In this document: piece after piece, positions 51,856 through 64,000 of the stretch
Layout of the letters: the number at the start of each line of letters is the position of its first letter
How positions within the stretch are numbered: position 1 is the first letter of the stretch
Source of the DNA: Scylla paramamosain
Lineage: Eukaryota > Arthropoda > Malacostraca > Decapoda > Portunidae
Length of the DNA stretch: 64,000 bases
Direction: 5' to 3'
Assembly: GCF_035594125.1 (NCBI RefSeq)
Contig: NC_087190.1
Span: 6,606,501-6,670,500 of the forward strand
The notes under the pieces: model-generated
Told to the model about the DNA's origin: nothing
Seen by the model: the letters and a program-made list of their open reading frames with translations, nothing else
Databases searched by the model: none
Made by a program: the position numbers and the translations under genes

Positions 51856-53600
51856 CTGGCCTAAACCCTCGGAAGGCTTATGGACCTGATGGGGTCCCTT
51901 CTATTGTTCTGCGAAACTGTGCCTCCGTGCTTGCACTTTGCCTAGTCAAACACTTTCAGCTCTGTCTGTCAACATCTACCTTTCCTTCTTGCTGGAAGTT
52001 TGCCTACATTCAGCCTGTTCCTAAAAAGGGTGATTGTTCTCCGAAACTGTGCCTCCGTGCTTGCACTTTGCCTAGTCAAACTCTTTCAGCTCTGTCTGTC
52101 AACATCTACCTTTCTTTCTTGCTGGAAGTTTGCCTACATTCAACCTGTTCCAAAAAAGGGTGACCGTTCTAATCCCTCAAACTACCGTCCTATTGTTTTT
52201 ATTTCCTGCCTATCTAAAGTTTTTAATCTATCCTCAACAGGAAGATTCTTAAACATCTATCACTTCACAACCTTCTATCTGATCGCCACTATGGGTTCCG
52301 TCAAGGCCGCTCTACTGGTCATCTTCTGGCTTTCCTTACTGAGTCTTGGTCATCCTCTTTTAGAGATTTTGGTGAAAATTTTGCTGTTACCATGGACATA
52401 TCAAAAGCTTTTGATAGAGTCTGGCACAAAGCTTTGATTTCCAAACTACCCTCCTATGGTTTCTATCCTTCTCTCTGTAACTTCATCTCAAGTTTCCTTT
52501 CTGACCGTTCTATTGCTGCTGTGGTAGACGGTCACTGTTCTTCTCCTAAATCTATTAACAGTGGTGTTCCTCAGGGTTCTGTCCTGTCACCCACTCTCTT
52601 CTTATTATTCATTAATAATCTTCTAAACCAAACTTCTTGTCCTATCCACTCCTACGCTGATGATACCACCCTGCACTTTTCCACGTCTTTTCATAGACGT
52701 CCAACCCTTCAGAAAGTAATCATTTCACGCAGGGAAGCCACAGAACGCTTGACTTCTGATCTTTCTAAAATTTCTGATTGGGGCAGAGCAAACTTGATAT
52801 TGTTCAATGGCTCAAAAACTCAATTCCTCCATCTATCAACTCGACACAACCTTCCAGACAACTATCCCCTCTTCTTCAATGACACTCAACTGTTCCCCTC
52901 TTCTACACAGAACATCCTCGGTATGTCCTTTACTTATAATCTGAACTGGAAACTTCACATCTCATCTCTAACTAAAACAACTTCTATGAAGTTAGGCGTT
53001 CTGAGACGTCTCCGCCAGTTTTTATCACCCCCCAGCTGCTAACTCTGTACAAGGGCCTTATTCGTCCATGTATGGAGTATGCTTCATATGTCTGGGGGGG
53101 TTTCCACTCATACTGCTCTTCTAGACAGGGTGGAATCAAAAGCTATTCGTCTCATCAACTCCTCTCCTCTAACTGACTGTCTTCAGCCTCTCTCTCACCT
53201 CCGCAATGTTGCAATTCTAGCTGTCTTCTACCACTATTTTCATGCTAACGGCTCTTCCGATCTTGTTAACTGCATGCCTTCCCTCCTCCCGCGGCCTCGC
53301 TGCACAAGACTTTCTTCTTTCTCTCACCCCTATTCTGTCCACCTCTCTAACGCAAGAGTTAACCAGTATTCTCGATCATTCATCCCTTTCTCTGGTAAAC
53401 TCTGGAACTTCCTGGCTGCTTCTGTATTTCCACCTTCCTATGACTTGAAATCCTTCAAGAGGGAGGTGGAGGTTTCAAGACACTTATTCATTAATTTTTG
53501 ACCACTGCTTTGACCCTTTTATTTGACTGGCATTTCAATGGGCATATTTTTTTTATTGGATTTTTGTTGCCCTTGGCCAGTGTCCATCCTACATAAAAAA
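51856..53600 (+). mobile_element. LINE J copy 9, 5' truncated, RT nearly intact
   Basis: Starts inside the RT (LAGLNPRKAYGPDGVPS codons). The frames 52000-52437 (145 codons), 52392-53042 (216) and 53079-53501 (140) cover RT to the C-terminus: CWKFAYIQPVPKKGDRSN, a GFRQGRSTGH region (frame-shifted), ISKAFDRVWHKAL, INSGVPQGSVLSPTLF, SYADDTTLHF with YADD at 52653-52664, SDLSKISDWGRANL and the C-terminal LINSSPLTDCLQPL. The 3' UTR (CAGTGTCCATCCTACAT) ends in a short A-tail at 53600. A 130-bp internal tandem duplication and a frameshift near 53035 break the ORF. A (TC)n tract follows directly. Confidence 0.9.
51905..52164. repeat. 130-bp tandem duplication inside LINE J copy 9
   Basis: TGTTCTxCGAAACTGTGCC starts at 51905 and again at 52035; both units run through the [10 protein letters not shown] and CWKFAYIQPV codons. 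The period of 130 is not a multiple of three, so it shifts the frame. Other J copies have one unit. Confidence 0.92.
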
Positions 53601-53606
53601 GTGCAA

Positions 53607-53708
<102 letters not shown>

Positions 53709-53713
53709 CTTGG

Positions 53714-56524
53714 CATTTTCCCTCCTACTTTCTCTATCCTCATTTTCGATCCAAAGCTGGATGCTGCGTTTATGTGCGCAATGACTTAACCTGCTCTCGT
53801 GCCCACGCTCTTGAATCTTCCGAGTTTTCCACCATCTGGTTACGACTACAGAGTCACTCTCATACTAAATTTATATGTGCTGTATACCTCTCACCTAACT
53901 CCTCTGACTATAAGAAATTCTTTGACTACTTAACATCCAGAGAGGAGCACATTCTGACCCTCTTCCCTTTTGCAGAGATCTCCATTCTTGGAGACTTCAA
54001 TATTCACCACCAGCTTTGGCTTTCCTCTCCCTTCACTGACCATCCTGGTGAACTAACCTACAACTTTGCTATCCTCCATGACCTAGAGCAATTGGTGCAA
54101 CACCCTACTCGTATTCCTGACCGTCTTGGAGATACGCCCAACATTCTTGCCCTTTTCCTGACCTCTAATCCTTCTGCTTATGCTGTCACCCTTTCTTCTC
54201 CGTTGGGCTCCTCCGATCACAATCTCATATCTTTATCTTGTCCTATCACTCCAATCCCTCCTCAGGATCCCCCTAAGCGAAGGTGCCTCTGGCGTTTTGC
54301 ATCTGCTAGTTGGGGGGACCTGAAGAGGTATTTTGCTGATTTTCCTTGGAATGCCTACTGCTTCCGTGTCAGAGACCCGTCTTTGTGTGCTGAGCGCATA
54401 ACAGAGGTGATAGTGTCTGGCATGGAGGCATACATTCCTCACTCTTTTTCTCGTCCTAAACCTTCTAAACATTGGTTCAACACAGCTTGTTCTCGTGCTA
54501 TACATGATAGAGAGGTGGCCCACAAAAGGTACTTAAGCCTTCCATCACCAGAATCTCATGCACTTTATATTTCTGCCCGGAACCATGTCAAGTCTGTTCT
54601 CCAACTAGCCAAAAACTCCTTCATTAACAGAAAATCTCAAAACCTTTCAAGATCTAACCCCCCTCGTGATTTCTGGCATCTTGCCAAAAATATCTCCAAT
54701 AACTTTGCTTCTTCTTCTTTCCCTCCTCTATTTCAACCAGATGGCACCACTGCTATCACATCTATTTCTAAAGCTGAACTCTTTGCTCAAACCTTTGCTA
54801 AAACCTCTACCTTGGACGATTCTGGGCTTGTTCCTCCCTCTCCTCCACCCTCTGACTACTTCATGCCACCTATTAAAATTCTTCGCAATGATGTTTTCCA
54901 TGCCCTCGCTGGCCTAAACCCTCAGATGGCTTATGGAGCTGATGGGGTCCTTCCTATTGTTCTCCGAAACTGTGCCTCCGTGCTTGCACCTTGCCTAGTC
55001 AAACTCTTTCAGCTCTGTCTGTCAACATCTACCTTTCCTTCTTGCTGGAAGTTTGCCTACATTTAACCTGTTCCTAAAAAGAGTGACCGTTCTAATCCCT
55101 CAAACTACCATCCTATTGCTTTAATTTCCCGCCTATCTAAAAGTTTTTTAATCTATCTTCAACAGGAAGATTCTTAAACATCTATCACTTCACAGCCTTC
55201 TATCTGATCGCCAGTATGGGTTCTGTCAAGGCCGCTCTACTGGTGATCTTCTGGCTTTCCTTACTGAGTCTTGGTCATCCTCTTTTAGAGATTTTGGTGA
55301 AACTTTTGCTGTTGACTTGGACATATCAAGAGCTTTTGACAAAGTTTGGCACAAAGCTTTGATTTCCAAACTACCCTCCTACGGTTTCTATGATTCTTTC
55401 TGTAACTTCATCTCAAGTTTCCTTTCTGACCGTTCTATTGCTGCTGTGGTAGACTGTCACTGTTCTTCTAATTCCTATTAACAGTGGTGTTCCCTCAGTC
55501 CTGTCACCCACTCTCTTCTTATTATTCATTAATGATCTTCTAAACCAAACTTCTTGTCCTATCCACTCCTATGCTGATAATACCACCCTGCACTTTTCCA
55601 CGTCTTTTCATAGACGTCTAACCCTTCAGGAGGTAAACATATCACGCAGGGAAGCCACAGAACGCTTGACTTCTGATCTTTCAAAAATTTCTAATTGGGG
55701 CAGAGTAAACTTGGTATTGTTCAATGCCTCAAAAACTCAATTCCTCCATTTATCAAGTCGACACAACCTTCCAGACAACTATCCCCTCTTCTTCAATGAC
55801 ACTCAACTGTCCCCCTCTTCTACACTGATCATCCTCGGTATGTCCATTACTTATAATCTGAACTGGAAATTTTACATCTCATCTCTAGCTAAAACAGCTT
55901 CTATGAAGTATGGTGTTCTGAGACGTCTCCGCTAGTTTTTCTCATCCCCCCCCCAGCTGCTAACTGTGTACAAGGGCCTTATCCGTCCATGTATGGAGTA
56001 TGCTTCACATGTCTGGGAGGGTTCCACTCATACTGCTCTTCTAGACAGGGTGGAATCAAAAGCTTTTTGTCTCATCAACTCCTCTCCTCTAACTGACTGT
56101 CTTCAGCCTCTCTCTTACCGCCGCAATTTTGCATATCTAGCTGTCTTCTACCGCTATTTTCATGCTAACTGCTCTTCTAATCTTTCTAACTGCATACCTC
56201 CCCTCCTTCCGCTGCCTCGCTGCACAAGACTTTCTTGTTTCTCTCACCCCTATTCTGTCCACCTCTCTAACGCAAGAGTTAACCAGTATTCTCAATCATT
56301 CATCCCTTTCTCTGTTAAACTCTGGAACTCCCTGCCTGCTTCTGTACTTCCACCTTCCTATGACTTGAATTCCTTCAAGAGGGAGGTTTCAAGACACTTA
56401 TTCATCAATTTTTGACCACTGCTTTGACCCTTTTATGGGACTGGCATTTTCAGTGGGCATATTTTTTTTTATTGGATTTTTGTTGCCCTTGGCCGATGTC
56501 CTTCCTACAAAAAAAAAAAAAAAA
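53714..56524 (+). mobile_element. LINE J copy 10, longest ORF of the family (430 codons)
   Basis: Lacks the 5' UTR and the first part of the endonuclease. The frame 53774-55066 encodes the rest of the EEP endonuclease (ILGDFNIHH at residues 71-79, GSSDHN with the catalytic His at residues 145-150), the linker ([20 protein letters not shown]) and the RT start ([17 protein letters not shown]). A stop at 55065 replaces the Gln of AYIQPV. Downstream are small indels (about 55140, 55468-55495), the palm with LDISRAFDKVWHKAL-like codons, and the catalytic box changed to YADN (55570-55581). Then come the C-terminal frames 55666-55935 and 55966-56415, the 3' UTR and an A-tail (56509-56524). It is dead in at least four ways, yet is the best template for the endonuclease. 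Confidence 0.92.
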
Positions 56525-57887
56525 GATTTCACAAACACTACAACGATTTGTTACAGTTCTTTAACATGATTTCACAACACTGTAAAGGGGCTTTATACTT
56601 ATCATTTGGATCCGGCTTCACCCAGCTCTTAAGACTAGGGTCTTTCAGTCTTTCTGTGTTAAAAGCTTTTTGGGTACCATGTTTTTGTTTTCTTTTTTAA
56701 ACGGAGATGTACTTTTACAGGCACATCCTCCTGTTACAGGATGATCAACATTACTCTGATCACTCATTGTTTTTTTTTTTTCAAACAAGTAGACCCGACC
56801 TCAGTATGTACTGACCCTCTCGGAACTGAATGTCTGAGACGTACGTGATGCCTCCCTCCCTCTGTATCACATACGTGTCCTATACTTGTCCCTCCCTCCC
56901 AGGCTCATATAAAGACTCATACGTGTATCATGTACGTACTTTTGCCTGTTGCGACGTGCCACATCGTTAGGAAAAATATCTCTTACCGATATCTAGAAGC
57001 TTAATACACAGAGTAGTACCAGAAATTAAAGCATTTTCCTGGATGTCGTATCAAACTATTGTTCTTGATAGAATTATTTTCTTATGAATAGGTTACTGTA
57101 GGTAAAGCAGGCCTAGATATCTTTAGTTAAAACTAGCAACAAAACTAGTAATATATAGCTTCTTATAAGAAATCGCCAGATTAGTGACATTTTTTTCTTA
57201 GAAATCCAAGATTCCAAGACTAGGTATAAAAAAAAAAAAAATCTTGGGAAAAAAAGCCAAAGAGTGGTCACCTGCTGAGTAGAAGGCAGATTTGTTTCTG
57301 CCTTTATACCGCGTAAAGAAAACTGCATTGAAGAGTGTATGCAGTAAGTGGGCTAAGCCACTATTAAGCGTAGCTCACATATAAAGGCAGGGGCGAATTA
57401 TGCCCTACTTATTCTTCACAAAAATGAAACACTTTATGTATAATAATCAGAGTAACCTTCACAGTTTTTTTTGGATTAGGTGCATATCATGACACAGAGG
57501 TGAGAATGCAGCTTCTGAACTATTTATATCAGGAGTAAGCACTGCTTACCCTGCCTACCCAGTCCCTGGTGATGAGGTACTTAAGTGTGAGGGTACCAGT
57601 GGGGCATATTGTGAGATGTCAGTGGACTAGGAGGGAGTGAAGAGCAAGATTAGAGAGAGTTGAGAAGATTAGAGAGTTGTGTTTCAGGAGTTCGGGTTAT
57701 GTGAGGAACAATTCAGCAGCCTTATGGCGTTTTAGCTCCTCGGGATCCTGTGGTTTGTGGTGAGTACATAAAGGCGCCTCGTTTTCATGGGCCGCGGGCC
57801 GACACTGCATCTAACTTCAGGGGACTCATCTTCCTTGAGTGAGGTGGGCCACAGCCTGAAGCCTGTTGGTTACTGGTGGAATGCTCC

Positions 57888-57893
<6 letters not shown>
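56525..57893. other. Unique sequence, no gene recognised
   Basis: About 1.4 kb without tandem repeats or element motifs that I recognise. It includes poly(T) and poly(A) runs near 56770 and 57229. A mildly GC-rich stretch at 57590-57790 ends with GTGGTGAGTAC, a splice-donor-like string, but there is no supported exon. Confidence 0.45.

Positions 57894-57976
<83 letters not shown>
57894..57976. repeat. (GT)n microsatellite
   Basis: About 41 GT units. The Cys-Val and Thr-His frames on the two strands are artefacts. The following roughly 290 bp to 58271 are unique, with a (TTTA)n at about 58170-58196. Confidence 0.95.
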
Positions 57977-57979
<3 letters not shown>

Positions 57980-58271
57980 TGAGCGTCTGAGAGGCCACTG
58001 ACCTGAACAGTTTTGGTGCATTTTTATGTTATTTTTCTTCTAACAAACAGGTGATATCTACACACAGTGTCCATATGTGTATTTAGTTGAATTGAAAGGG
58101 TGTTGTATCTATTAAAGTATTATTTGTATGTGTTTGTCGCCCTAGCCCTAGCTGGTGATTCTTTTTTTTTATTTTTATTTATTTATTTATTTATCTTTTA
58201 TTGGGGGGTTAATCAAGTAGTGAAGTTAAGGTCAGCCCAAGCTGGATGGTAGATAACCATCTCACTTCATT

Positions 58272-59160
58272 ACATAATGGAGTTTTTGACTAATTGGAGA
58301 ACAGAACTCCCACGACTCCAAACAAATATAAAGTGCATGAAATTCAGATGACGGAGGGCTCAAGTACATTTTGTGTGGCCACCTCTCTATCATGTATCAC
58401 AAGAACAGGCTGTGTTATACCAATGTTATACCAGATACTATCACCTATGTTATGCGTTTACTACACAAAGACAAGACTGACACGGAAGCAATAGTCATTC
58501 CATGGAAAAATCAGCATAATGTCTCCTCATGTCAAAAGATTTATGCAAAATGCCAGAGGCATCTCCTTCTTGGGTGATCCTAAGGAGCGATAGAAAATAC
58601 ATATATGAGCTTGTGATCAGAGGAGTCCAACGCAGAAGATGAGGGGAGAGCATAAGCAGAAGGATTAAAGGTGATGAAAAGGTCAAGAATGTTGGGCTAT
58701 CTCCAAGACGGTCAGAAATACGAGTAGGATGTTGCAACAGTTGCATATAGAGGTCATAGATGATAGCAAAGCTAGCAAAGTCAGTGAAGGGAAAGGTAAG
58801 CCAAAGCTGGTGGCGTATACTGAAGTCTCCAAGAATGGAGATCTCTACAAAGGGAAGAGTGTCGGAATGTATTCCAGCTTTGAAATTAAGTAGTGAAAGA
58901 ATTTTTTATAGTCATAAGAATTAGGTGAGAGGTATACAGCACATATAAATTTAGTTTGAGAGTGACTGTGTAGTTGTAGCCAGATGGCGGAAAATTCGGA
59001 AGATTCAAGAGCCTGGGAACGAGAGCAACATAGACCCAATATCCAGCTTTGAATTCAAAATGAGAATAGGGAAAGTAGGAAGGAAGAGAAAACGGGCCAC
59101 TTTCAGTTGCCTCAGACACCTGTGTTTCAGTGAGGAAAAGAAAATGAGGTTTAGTAGATG
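58272..59160 (-). mobile_element. LINE J copy 11, endonuclease and linker only, decayed
   Basis: Minus strand: EATESGPFSLPSYFPYSHFE (58886-59119), SSEFSAIWLQLHSHSQTKFI and [18 protein letters not shown] (58845-59039), a DF/SILG region near 58830, PTRISDRLGDSP (58495-58746) and the linker to FGVxRTEFCSPI near 58290. Both ends are truncated: no RT, no A-tail. Many indels. Confidence 0.85.
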
Positions 59161-60029
<869 letters not shown>

Positions 60030-60405
60030 TTTTTTTTGTATTCTTTTAAATTTGATGCATGTATTTTTCTTACCTTTATCTTACATTTTAACACTATTAG
60101 CCTTTTATACAATTTTATAATTATTTGCCATATGACCTCGTTTGCTGCAGCCCAATGCAATAGTTATTTTTAGTTAGGTCACCATCTCTCAGTGATGGTT
60201 TAGCCACCAACACAACAGTTTGTCCCATCATGCTCAAAAAAATGTTATTCAAATAGGTGGTTTTAAGACCTGTTCCGACCTGCCTTTGGAGAATTCTACG
60301 CATCTTGTGACCAATGTTTGCACACACCTAATGTTCCTGACTAATATTCCTGAGTGACAAAAATCCTTCAGGAAAAGTCTATTCTCCCATGTGTCATATT
60401 GAAGT

Positions 60406-60408
<3 letters not shown>

Positions 60409-60482
<74 letters not shown>
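60409..60482. repeat. (GA)n microsatellite
   Basis: About 37 GA units. The sequence from 60483 to 61180 is unique, AT-rich and unrecognised, apart from a short near-repeat, GGGAAGAATTCATC, at about 60994 and 61086. Confidence 0.95.
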
Positions 60483-60484
<2 letters not shown>

Positions 60485-61180
60485 TTCAGACTATCAGAAG
60501 TGCAATGCAGTCTTTAGCACCCTTGACCTCTCGCCAGATTTATTCTAGGCTCCCTTTGATAAATAAACGTGTGATAACTGCCTTGAACACATAATTATAA
60601 TGGTCACTGCTAATGGCTATGCTTCCCCATGAGATCATATAAAGTGTCGCCTTATTGCTACCGCAAGGTGAATAATCAGTTCTTATGCATTATCGACCAA
60701 GATCTGGTCACTTATTGCAGTGTCCGGTGACTTAAACACAAACTCAGATACTAAATCTTCTCCAAGACCATCTTTTAAAGCAAACTTAATTTACATTAGT
60801 ATGCTATTTCTCTGAAATTTTTCATCACCTTCATAAGATGTTCATTCTGACAGCATCCACACCAATGACAATAAGGTTACTATTTTTCTTTTTGTTAATT
60901 TGTAAGTAGCTATGACAAATAACGTAAAACACTGCAGTGTGAGATAAGAACTTCATATAATTTCCTATATTTTATCTGGAAACTACATCTGTCGGGAAGA
61001 ATTCATCAATTGACATATCGATGTCAATTGGGAAAAAAAATAGGAAAAAAAATTCTTTAAGTTACCTCAATACCACATCCTTCCGGGAAGAATTCATCCA
61101 ATGCTATGTTGATGAGTTCAACAAAATCATCGATAGAAAAAACTGCGTGTACCAGGAAACCCGCCATCAATATCCAACAA

Positions 61181-61715
<535 letters not shown>

Positions 61716-62972
61716 TTTTTTTTATGTAGGAAGGACACTGGCCAAGGGCAACAAAAATACAATAAAAAAAAAATATGCCCACTGAAATGCCAGTCCCATA
61801 AAAGGGTCAAAGCAGTGGTCAAAAATTGATGAATAAGTGTCTTGAAACCTCCCTCTTGAAGGAATATAAGTCATAGGAAGGTGGAAATACAGAAGCAGGC
61901 AGGGAGTTCCAGAGTTTACCAGAGAAAGGGATGAATGATTGAGAATACTGTTTAACTCTTGCGTTACAGAGGTGGACAGAATAGGGGTGAGAGAAAGAAG
62001 AAAGTCTTGTGCAGCGAGGCCGCGGAAGGAGGGGAGGCATGCAGTTAGCAAGATCAGAAGAGCAGTTAGCATGAAAATAGCGGTAGAAGACAGCTAGATA
62101 TGCAACATTGCGGTGGTGACAGAGAGGCTGAAGACAGTCAGTTAGAGGAGAGGAGTTGATGAGACGAAAATATTTTGATTCCACACTGTCTAGAAGAGCA
62201 GTATGAGTGGAACCCCCCCAGACATGTGAAGCATACTCTTGTACAGAGTTAGCAGCTGGGGGGGTGAGAAAAACTGGCGGAGACGTCTCAGAACACCTAA
62301 CTTCATAGAAGCTGTTTGAGCTAGAGATGAGATGTGAAGTTTCCAGTTCAGATTATAGGTAAAGGACAGACCGAGGATGATCAATGTAGAAGAGGGGGAC
62401 AGTTGAGTGTCATTGAAGAAGAGGGAATAGTTGTCTTGAAGGTTGTGTGGAGTTGATAGATGGAGGAATTGAGTTTTTGAGGCATTGAACAATACCAAGT
62501 TTGCTCTGCCCCAATCAGAAATTTTAGAAAGATCAGAAGTCAAGCGTTCTGTGGCTTCCTTGCGTGAAATGTTTACTTTCTGAAGGGCTGGACGTCTATG
62601 AAAAGACGTGGAAAAGTGATATCATCAGCGCAGGAGTGGATAGGACAAGAAGTTTGTTTTAAAAGATCATTAATGAATAATAATAAGCGAGTGGATGACA
62701 GGACAGAACTCTGAGGAACACCACTGTTAATAGATTTAGGAGAAGAACAGTGACCGTCTACCACAGCAGTAATAGAACAGTCAGAAAGGAAACTTGAGTT
62801 GAAATTACAGAAAGAAGGATAGAAACCGTAGGAGGGTAGTTTGGAAATCAAAGCTTTGTGCCAGACTCTATCAAAAGCTTTTGATATTTCCAAGGCAACA
62901 GCAAAAGTTTCAACAAAATCTATAAAAGAGGATGACCAAGACAAGTAATAAAAGCCTGAAGATCACCAGTAG
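61716..62972 (-). mobile_element. LINE J copy 12, RT palm to 3' end, minus strand
   Basis: The T-run at 61716-61723 is the reversed A-tail, followed by reversed ATGTAGGAAGGACACTGGCC. Minus frames: the C-terminal 61819-62184 (LINSSPLTDCLQPL...LFINF), 62190-62543 ([28 protein letters not shown]) and 62573-62944 (ISKAFDRVWHKAL, INSGVPQSSVLSST), with the catalytic Tyr changed (CADD, about 62622-62633). It is 5' truncated at 62972, exactly where copy 13 begins in the opposite orientation. Confidence 0.9.
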
Positions 62973-63761
62973 AAAAACTCAATTCCTCCATCTATCAACT
63001 CGACACAACCTTCCAGAAAACTATCCCCTCTTCTTCAATGACACTCAACTGTCCCCCTCTTCTACACTGAACATCCTCGGTCTGTCCTTTACTTATAATC
63101 TGAACTGGAAACTTCACATCTCATCTCTAGCTAAAACAGCTTCTATGAAGTTAGGTGTTCTGAGACGTCTCTGCCAGTTTTTCTCACCACCCCCAGCTAC
63201 CAACTCTGTACAAGGGCCTTATCCGTCCATGTATGGAGTATGTTTCACATGTCTGGGGGGGGTTCCACTCATACTGCTCTTCTAGATAGGATAAAATCAA
63301 AAGCTTTTCGTCTCATCAACTCCTCTCCTCTAACTGACTGTCTTCAGCCTCTCTGTCACCGCCGCAATGTTGCATATCTAGCTGTCTTCTACCGCTATTT
63401 TCATGCTAACTGCTCTTTTGATCTTGCTAACTGCATGCCTCCCCTCCTTCCGCGGCCTCGCTGCACAAGACTTTCTTCTTTCTCTCACCCCTATTCTTCC
63501 ACCTCTCTAACGCAAGAGTTAACCAGTATTCTCAATCATTCATCCCTTTCTCTGGTAAACTCTGGAACTCCCTGCCTGCTTCTGTATTTCCACCTTCCTA
63601 TGACTTGAATTTCTTCAAGAGGGAGGTTTCAAGACACTTATTCATCAATTTTTGACCACTGCTTTGATCCTTTTATGGGACTGGCATTTCAGTGGGCATT
63701 TTTTTTTTATTAGATTGTTGTTGCCCTTGGCCAGTGCCCTTCCTACATAAAAAAAAAAAAA
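62973..63761 (+). mobile_element. LINE J copy 13, C-terminal part and 3' end
   Basis: Plus strand from the [14 protein letters not shown] codons (62973) through [20 protein letters not shown] and the C-terminal region (63240-63608) to the 3' UTR and A-tail at 63749-63761. A frame shift lies near 63190-63260. Together with copy 12 it forms a head-to-head inverted pair: 62973-63761 is the inverted counterpart of about 61716-62500. Confidence 0.9.
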
Positions 63762-64000
63762 GGTATAATGATGTTGTGTTCAGGTATATGACTTGATCAC
63801 TGTCGACAGTGACGATGTGCACAGTGCAATGGATGAGGTGAACACCCGTGTGAGTTTCAGTATCAAACAGGCTAAGTTTTTATAAGTCTGTTAATAGCGA
63901 ACTAATAGTGCATGACATTTACATAAAAAAAAACGTTAAAGTTAATGAATTGGAACGAGTGTCCTGGACAAGGTTACGTCTGTCTTCATACTCGTTGGCA
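63762..64000 (+). pseudogene. Coding-like fragment at window end, unidentified
   Basis: After the LINE J tail, a plus frame reads VYDLITVDSDDVHSAMDEV...SIKQAKFL (about 63784-63882) and stops at TAA. It is then followed, in another frame from about 63892 to 64000, by VNSELIVHDIYIKKN and VNELERVSWTRLRLSSYSLA, which is open to the edge. Composition and the shifted continuation suggest the decayed C-terminal part of a larger protein, plausibly yet another retroelement. I cannot name it. The window cuts it. Confidence 0.4.

Noticed and set aside
61716..63761. Twin priming (5' inversion) as the origin of the J copy 12/13 pair
   Set aside because: Both halves carry the same 3' region and their own A-tail. 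Twin priming yields non-overlapping parts with a single tail.

Overview
The window is a gene-poor, repeat-built stretch of an animal genome. Arthropod, and most likely decapod crustacean, is an inference: it rests on a chicken-repeat/jockey-type LINE family present in more than a dozen decayed copies, on very long dinucleotide microsatellites (AG, AC and AT tracts up to about 260 bp), and on an AT-rich satellite. I found no host protein-coding gene, rRNA or tRNA that the sequence supports. Nearly every readable protein fragment comes from a mobile element, and almost all are broken by stops and frameshifts.

Layout. 1-15361: one AT-rich satellite family with a monomer of about 85-100 bp. From 1 to about 10.74 kb it is arranged in a higher-order repeat of about 1.04-1.11 kb (about 11 monomers per unit, roughly ten units). 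From 10.74 to 15.36 kb the monomers are more diverged and show no higher-order period. Two blocks of the array are inverted. Then comes a gap of exactly 100 N (15362-15461). 15.7-33.3 kb: nested retroelements. A plus-strand copy of LINE family 'J' (my label) is cut by a hAT-like MITE, by a nearly full-length minus-strand J copy, and by a complete-looking CR1-type LINE with a GDSL/SGNH-type ORF1. A pogo/Jerky-like transposase remnant follows at 31.5-32.4 kb. 33.3-41.2 kb: compound microsatellites, a CR1/L2-like RT remnant, an RTE-like LINE and another J copy. 41.2-43.5 kb: a Ty3/gypsy element whose integrase lies before its reverse transcriptase (Gmr1-like order). 44.5-49.4 kb: a microsatellite cluster, J fragments and a 590-bp foldback element flanked by TA. 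49.4-50.6 kb: a second, ordinary gypsy-like RT fragment. 51.8-63.8 kb: more J copies, including two in tandem and a head-to-head pair, separated by long (TA)n, (GA)n and (GT)n tracts.

The J family can be read across its copies. It is a compact LINE of about 3.4 kb with one ORF (endonuclease then reverse transcriptase), no visible ORF1, a 5' end that coincides in two copies (near 24394 and 45293), and a short A-tail. The elements do not form a pathway. The window is a record of successive insertions, slippage growth of microsatellites, and satellite turnover. Most coordinates of decayed elements are good to about 5-20 bp.
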